A stretch of DNA of 64,000 nucleotides from an uncultured Muribaculaceae bacterium (GTDB lineage: Bacteria > Bacteroidota > Bacteroidia > Bacteroidales > Muribaculaceae), in contig CAJOFM010000009.1 of NCBI GenBank assembly GCA_905233915.1, forward strand, positions 1 to 64,000, written 5' to 3'. The notes under the pieces were generated by a model. The model did not search any database and was not told the origin of the DNA. It saw nothing but the letters and a program-made list of their open reading frames with translations. Positions 63,304 to 64,000 of this stretch are shown here, in pieces (positions within the stretch are counted from its first letter, which is position 1; the number at the start of each line of letters is the position of its first letter). Position numbers and translations under genes: made by a program.

Positions 63304-63337
63304 AAGCGATTTGGACTTTCTCTGGTCCAAATCGCTT
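63304..63337 (+). terminator. Terminator of pgk
   Basis: 13-bp stem AAGCGATTTGGAC / GTCCAAATCGCTT with an 8-nt loop, then GTTTTG. Confidence 0.85.
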
Positions 63338-63339
63338 GT

Positions 63340-63372
63340 TTTGTGTCATATCAAGAAAAAAGTGTAACTTTG
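63340..63372 (+). promoter_or_regulatory. Promoter of msrA
   Basis: TTTG (63340-63343), 21 nt, TAACTTTG (63365-63372), 33 nt ahead of ATG 63406. It supports that start over the ATG at 63343. Confidence 0.65.
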
Positions 63373-63405
63373 TGGCAAATAACCAAGCCAAACGATATTG
63401 TAGCG

Positions 63406-63909
63406 ATGAAAGAAATCTATTTTGCAGGAGGATGTTTCTGGGGAACAGAGCATTACTTTAAGTTGGTGAATGGTGTGATTGAGACCCAGGTGGGCTATGC
63501 CAACGGGCATACCGAGAACCCGACTTATCAGGACGTGTGTACCGACAAGACAGGTTTTGCCGAGACCGTGCGGGTAGCCTATGACCCCGAAGTCATCTCG
63601 CTGGAGTTCCTCACCGAAATGTATTTCAAGGCCATTGACCCTACGAGCGTCAACCAGCAGGGTCACGACAAGGGCACCCAGTACCGCACGGGCATCTACT
63701 ATACCGACGAAGCCGATGTGCCGACGCTGCAAGCGGTTTATAACCGTGTACAGGCCGAGGTGCGCTTGCGCCTTGCGGTAGAGTTGCTGCCGCTCAAGAA
63801 CTTCTACTCTGCCGAGGAATACCATCAGGATTACCTCGACAAGAACCCTGACGGCTACTGTCATCTACCCTTGGAACTGTTTGAAATGGCCAAGCGCGCC
63901 AACCGATAA
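63406..63909 (+). CDS. msrA: Peptide methionine-S-oxide reductase A
   Basis: 167 residues from ATG 63406 (MKEIYFAGGCFWGTEHYFKL). The catalytic Cys lies in GGCFWG (about residue 10). YANGHTENPTYQDVCTDKTG, DPTSVNQQGHDKGTQYRTGI and AEEYHQDYLDKNPDGYCH match MsrA over its length. It repairs oxidised methionine in proteins. The next gene starts 9 nt after its stop. Confidence 0.96.
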   Translation: MKEIYFAGGCFWGTEHYFKLVNGVIETQVGYANGHTENPTYQDVCTDKTGFAETVRVAYDPEVISLEFLTEMYFKAIDPTSVNQQGHDKGTQYRTGIYYTDEADVPTLQAVYNRVQAEVRLRLAVELLPLKNFYSAEEYHQDYLDKNPDGYCHLPLELFEMAKRANR

Positions 63910-63917
63910 CTACGGTC

Positions 63918-64000
63918 ATGACGATTGAGCAATTCAAACGCACACTGCAGCAGTGGAGCGACCGCGACCATCGATGGATGTCGGTGCCCGTTGCTGTCGC
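63918..64000 (+). CDS. Start of an unidentified gene, cut by the window end
   Basis: Open frame from ATG 63918 (MTIEQFKRTLQQWSDRDHRW), 27 codons visible, no signal peptide. Too little is visible for a family call. Its closeness to msrA suggests co-transcription. Confidence 0.5.
   Translation, partial: MTIEQFKRTLQQWSDRDHRWMSVPVAV

Overview
The window looks like chromosomal DNA of a Bacteroidales gut bacterium, probably of the Prevotella/Muribaculaceae type (inference). Supporting signs are SusR/HTCS-like regulators, a TonB-dependent receptor, secreted proteins with dockerin-like tails, DUF4465/DUF5106/DUF4252/DUF3667/DUF4922 families, no Shine-Dalgarno pattern at most starts, and a recurring Bacteroidetes promoter form: TTG or TTTG, 19-21 nt, TAnnTTTG.

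Layout. 1-4422: cobalamin-riboswitch operon of secreted surface proteins (minus strand). 4489-10688: hybrid two-component regulator with eroded catalytic boxes, then an SGNH hydrolase, an M13 peptidase and an unknown secreted protein (plus). 10821-14346: thrS-infC-rpmI-rplT (minus). 14744-18450: tandem TonB_C protein, outer membrane protein and BspA-like surface protein (minus). 18935-24288: TPR/HTH membrane regulator, M50 peptidase, SF1 helicase (plus). 24357-27465: TPP-riboswitch thiamine uptake operon (receptor plus PnuT-type transporter). 27870-35363: complete type II-C CRISPR-Cas locus with 27 repeats, cas2, cas1, cas9 and a divergently transcribed tracrRNA. 35513-42711: C45-type hydrolase, small membrane protein, HU/SPOR protein, mnmA, DoxX, DUF5106 protein, dockerin-tailed secreted protein. 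42801-56665: a long minus-strand run of peptidoglycan salvage and envelope genes (amidase-like/golvesin protein, GT2, DUF4922, SpoIID, AmpG, GxxExxY, NamZ, MurT, MurK, MurQ, SGNH). 56904-61171: DUF3667 protein and a galactose cluster (galK-galM-nucleotidyltransferase). 61306-64000: DUF4252 lipoprotein, pgk, msrA and the start of one more gene.

Main points. Every CRISPR repeat contains a match to the same promoter form that sits ahead of ordinary genes in this window (TTG-N20-TATCTTTG). Each spacer could therefore be transcribed from its own promoter. The tracrRNA gene uses the same core and looks assembled from a direct and an inverted piece of the repeat. Two spacers carry the same 24-nt core in opposite orientation. 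Three families of short intergenic elements recur: a roughly 240-bp modular repeat with a covarying hairpin, 19-nt hairpins of the form GCCG...CGGC, and tandem heptamers that abut start codons.

No tRNA, rRNA, insertion sequence or prophage gene was recognised.
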